Positions 11,927 to 14,545 of a stretch of 14,545 bases of DNA are shown here, in pieces. Made by a program: the position numbers and the translations under genes. Source of the stretch: Smittium mucronatum (Eukaryota; Kickxellomycota; Harpellomycetes; Harpellales; Legeriomycetaceae). The notes under the pieces are model-generated. The model made no database searches. It saw nothing but the letters and a program-made list of their open reading frames with translations, and was not told the origin of the DNA. Numbering within the stretch: position 1 is the stretch's first letter; each line of letters begins with the position of its first letter. Where the stretch lies: the NCBI GenBank assembly GCA_001953115.1, contig LSSL01000628.1, positions 1-14,545 of the forward strand, read 5' to 3'.

Positions 11927-12364
11927 AAGCAGCCCAGATATTTGAGAGAAGATATCAGGTACAGATAAATCTTATATATATTCGAAAAGATCATTTATAT
12001 AAAAATAGAGCATTATATGCGATACGTTTCGTCCTTGTAGCAGTCTTCACAGGCAGTCAGTGGGGTTGGAAACATCATCCCCAATACTAATAGCTATTTT
12101 CAGGGGTCTATGCAGTCTCATATAGCAGAAAGCAGTTTTACACATATTCAAACAGACCTTAATTTATAAAAAATAGTCGTATTTTATACTCGGTCATAAG
12201 TATTTGCGGTATTAGATATAGAAAATATATTTTTTGTTTATAACAACCTTCTTTATCGTTTAAATTATGTATTTTTAAAAAAATAATTAAATTTGAAATT
12301 TTGAAAAAAATTCTTAATTAAATTAGAAAAATAATTCTATAGATTTTAGACGATTAAAATAGAG

Positions 12365-12392
12365 AAAAATAATTATATATATAATTATTTTT
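12365..12392. repeat. Perfect AT-only palindrome, 28 bases
   Basis: The left 12 bases (AAAAATAATTAT) are the exact reverse complement of the right 12, around a central ATAT. It lies about 130 bases beyond the 5' boundary of LINE copy B. In DNA this rich in A and T such palindromes are not rare, so I assign it no function. Confidence 0.7.
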
Positions 12393-12924
12393 TTGTTTGT
12401 ATAAGCATAACAGAATTTCACTTTATTTTTAGTTGGATTTTTTTTTTGATAAAATAAAAGGTTTTATTTTACTCTAAAAAGAATATTATATGAGCTTCAA
12501 TATTCTCGTTTTTATTAAAATGAATATACTCTGAGATTTTCGGGAATATTTATTCTAGCTTTCATAGCATTATTTAGAATTTCTTCGAGTAGAATCGATA
12601 TAGAAGATTATATTAATGCTATTTAATCACTCAAAAGATAAAATAATGTCAGATTTATATATTTATAGCTTAGTTTAGAAAATTTAGTAAATAATATACA
12701 TTTTATAGAACCCTCTCTATAAAAATCATAGACACTGAACTTTTAAAATGTGCTATAGATATTATTTCACCTAAATGTTCTAAAGAATAGTTTTTATAAG
12801 ATAAAATTTACGAATTATAACAACCCATTATTTCTCTTCGAAATCAAGGTAACTCTCATCTGTAATTTAATTTCGAAATAAAGTGTTTATTTCATTTTTT
12901 TTCTATCGCTGACAGTATATTTAT

Positions 12925-13200
12925 ATTAGAATCCGGTAAATGGTCCCCTGAAAATATCATCGCTAAGGCTTTTAATGCTCAATATGCTTTTAAATGCTAG
13001 AGAGTTGGCATAGGCCTAAAATTTTCTAGCTAATTTATTCATTCTACAAATTTATTAGATTTATTCCCAGTTTTTTTAGTACAGCTGTATTAAATGATTT
13101 CCGAAATCCTGTAAAGCTCTTAATACGAAAAATTGCTTTAAATATGCTTTTTAAAATCCCTTTTAAAATCACGACAGTTCTATACCCCCCTAAAAGAAGA
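12925..13200 (+). pseudogene. Possible fossil coding segment, perhaps another RT fragment
   Basis: This island has visibly more G and C than its surroundings. One plus frame, from about 12931, reads ESGKWSPENIIAKAFNAQY and continues with a single TAG and then a TAA for about 45 codons. The words KAF.A.Y.F, LKF and FI.S fall in the same order as KAFYAAYSFL, LKIKF and FINSAL in LINE copy A, with small gaps. Neither the upstream FADD region nor the downstream YGGE region can be found at the expected places, so the match may be chance. The minus strand also reads fairly openly there. I recognise no other family. Confidence 0.22.
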
Positions 13201-13550
13201 AATATATTTATTGAGCTTGATCATCGTACTCAATGTGAATGTATGCCCTTTACTAATTTTATTAATTAAAATTTATTTTATACATTTTTATATTTCATAT
13301 TCTAAGATAATAAAAATATACTACTTTATTTTTAAATCGCTTAAATTTATTGGAACATACTAAATTAACCAAAAGCATACTAATTTCCCTAAACCGGTGC
13401 AATATTGATGTTACACAGGGCGTAATTTTTCCAAGAAATTTACTAATAATATACTAATTTTTGAACGAATAATGATTTGAATACAAACTGATTACTCCTG
13501 TTTTTTTTTTGGTTAAATTGTAAAATCGAATCAATTATGATCAATAATAA

Positions 13551-13680
13551 TCAAATTAAGTAAATGTGAATCAAGTTTAGTTTTTAAAAATCAAAAATTA
13601 ATTTATGTGTCAAATTAAGTAAAAATGGATCAATTTATGTACGTATTGAGAAATTAAAAATCAAATTTGATAAATTAATG
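13551..13680. repeat. Weak direct repeat, about 59-base period
   Basis: The word TCAAATTAAGTAAA occurs at 13551 and again at 13610. In both places it is followed by a GA/GG-ATCAA-TTTA-like stretch and, later, AAAAATCAAA and AATTTATG or AATTAATG. The two units are imperfect and of unequal length, with insertions in the second. It may be a decayed tandem duplication or reflect local low complexity. Confidence 0.4.
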
Positions 13681-14428
13681 TCAATCATTAATTTGTTTTT
13701 TGAAATTTCCCAAAACAAAAATTACCAATATAAATCAAAAAATTATTAATAAAAAATCTTATCTTACATAAATTATATTTTTTAGCTTATCTTGGATATT
13801 TTTAATGTCTATATATTGTAAATTTTATATTAATATAAACCTCAAAATATTGGACCCTGTGGAAAATAAGTTAGACTCTTAGTCTTTATAGGAGGGAAAA
13901 ACTTAAATTAAAAAAATTTCCATGAAAATTAGTAAGTTTTATATATTTTTTTATGCATGTTACAAAACATACAACTTTAGAAGATAAAAAATCGAAATTC
14001 AAATGGTGCTAAATTTGATTTAAAATTGTATATAAATACTTCGAATCCGTGTCCATGGATTCATTCATTTCAAAATTTAAGTTTAGGTATTATGTATTTT
14101 ATGCCTAAAGGATAAGGTATATGGGAAAAAAATACAAATTCAGAAATAAATCTAAAAATTAAACCGAGAATAACATCCAATTAAGATGAAAATGAGTAAA
14201 AATAAAACTTTTAAAACTCAGTGAAATTTTATTATGATAATAATTAGCATGAAAACATGTGCTGGATGTTTTATAACTATGAATAATATAAAATTTTTGT
14301 TAATAATTTATTTAAAAGTGATTAAAAAGAATAATACACATAGAAACTCGAAAAGAAAATAATAATGATAATTTAAAATAATAAATTGTGTACAGAGAAA
14401 ACAATAAAAATAAATAACAATTGATTAA

Positions 14429-14545
<117 letters not shown>

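Larger units (their letters stand above)
10686..12235 (-). mobile_element. LINE-like non-LTR retrotransposon, copy B (5'-truncated, decayed, inverted)
   Basis: Read on the minus strand, this matches copy A along nearly its whole length in the same order: YD.V block, RT core, YGG C-terminal domain, zinc knuckle, LLER tail. In one stretch (11161-11220 reverse complement against 1355-1414) I count 49 of 60 bases identical, about 82%; other stretches are clearly lower. On the 5' side the match fades at about 12217-12240, equivalent to about 335-350 in copy A, so the first RT blocks are missing or worn away. Abrupt 5' truncation is typical of target-primed reverse transcription, but drift could also blur it. 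The 3' end, near 10686, corresponds to the end of copy A. Both copies point into the AT-rich spacer. Confidence 0.86.
10686..12235 (-). pseudogene. Non-LTR reverse transcriptase ORF, broken (copy B)
   Basis: This is the same protein as copy A, in fragments. One minus frame, running down from about 12100 to 11880, gives LKIAISIGDDV, then YFYINDLFEY, GLLFADCAVLLA and a stop; two further stops lie inside. The frame from 11855 to 11640 (71 codons) covers SKCDVMNFAGPKS, FKYLGYVMNN and a lysine-rich helix ending KDFYSA; its ATG at 11855 is internal to the homology and not a real start. The frame from 11602 to 11267 gives SALMPVECYGGNIFGKSEE, the IFLKTSTF block and ARMGSWVTDSARC, with two internal stops. 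The next stretch gives SGRWTEKSAEKETG (about 11220-11172), then the knuckle region and a tail with ELLERKK near 10700. At least three frame changes separate these pieces. The second catalytic aspartate is replaced (FADC), so this copy would lack polymerase activity even without the stops. Confidence 0.85.

Noticed and set aside
14041..14062. TTCGAATCC word and GAATCC/GGATTC hairpin, possible tRNA T-arm
   Set aside because: No acceptor, D- or anticodon arm can be placed around it on either strand. The hairpin has only a six-base stem.

Overview
This window looks like gene-poor nuclear DNA from a very AT-rich eukaryote. Most of it is roughly 85-90% A+T by eye. It has long A/T homopolymers, short-period tandem repeats, and stop codons every few codons in all six frames. 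I see no intact host gene, tRNA, rRNA or bacterial-type operon. The only clear protein homology is to a LINE-like (non-LTR) retrotransposon reverse transcriptase. The host cannot be named from this sequence. An expanded, TE-rich microsporidian genome is one reasonable guess and another AT-rich protist is equally possible; both are inference.

Layout. (1) Positions 1 to about 1917, plus strand: a decayed LINE copy, open at the left window edge. It carries the RT core with an intact FADD catalytic motif, a C-terminal domain and a cysteine/histidine knuckle, broken by many stops and several frame changes. (2) About 1918-10685: an AT-rich stretch of about 8.8 kb with no supportable gene, only simple repeats. 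(3) About 10686-12235, minus strand: a second, shorter and independently decayed copy of the same LINE family, in inverted orientation, with FADD changed to FADC. (4) About 12236-14429: more AT-rich DNA, with a slightly more GC-rich island at about 12920-13200 that may hold another worn RT fragment, and a weak direct repeat near 13.55-13.62 kb. (5) 14430-14545: a perfect (ACT)n microsatellite running off the right edge.

The two LINE copies face each other tail to tail, with their 3' ends pointing inward across the AT-rich spacer. Comparing them shows that they share an ancestor: protein similarity persists through all the stops, and one 60-base stretch is about 82% identical by hand count. 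They carry mostly different lesions, so they decayed separately after insertion. Neither could encode a working protein. No genes here can be said to work together, and I found no convincing new biological system. The best observations are the convergent LINE pair, the complementary decay of its zinc knuckle, the base-composition contrast, and the possible third remnant.
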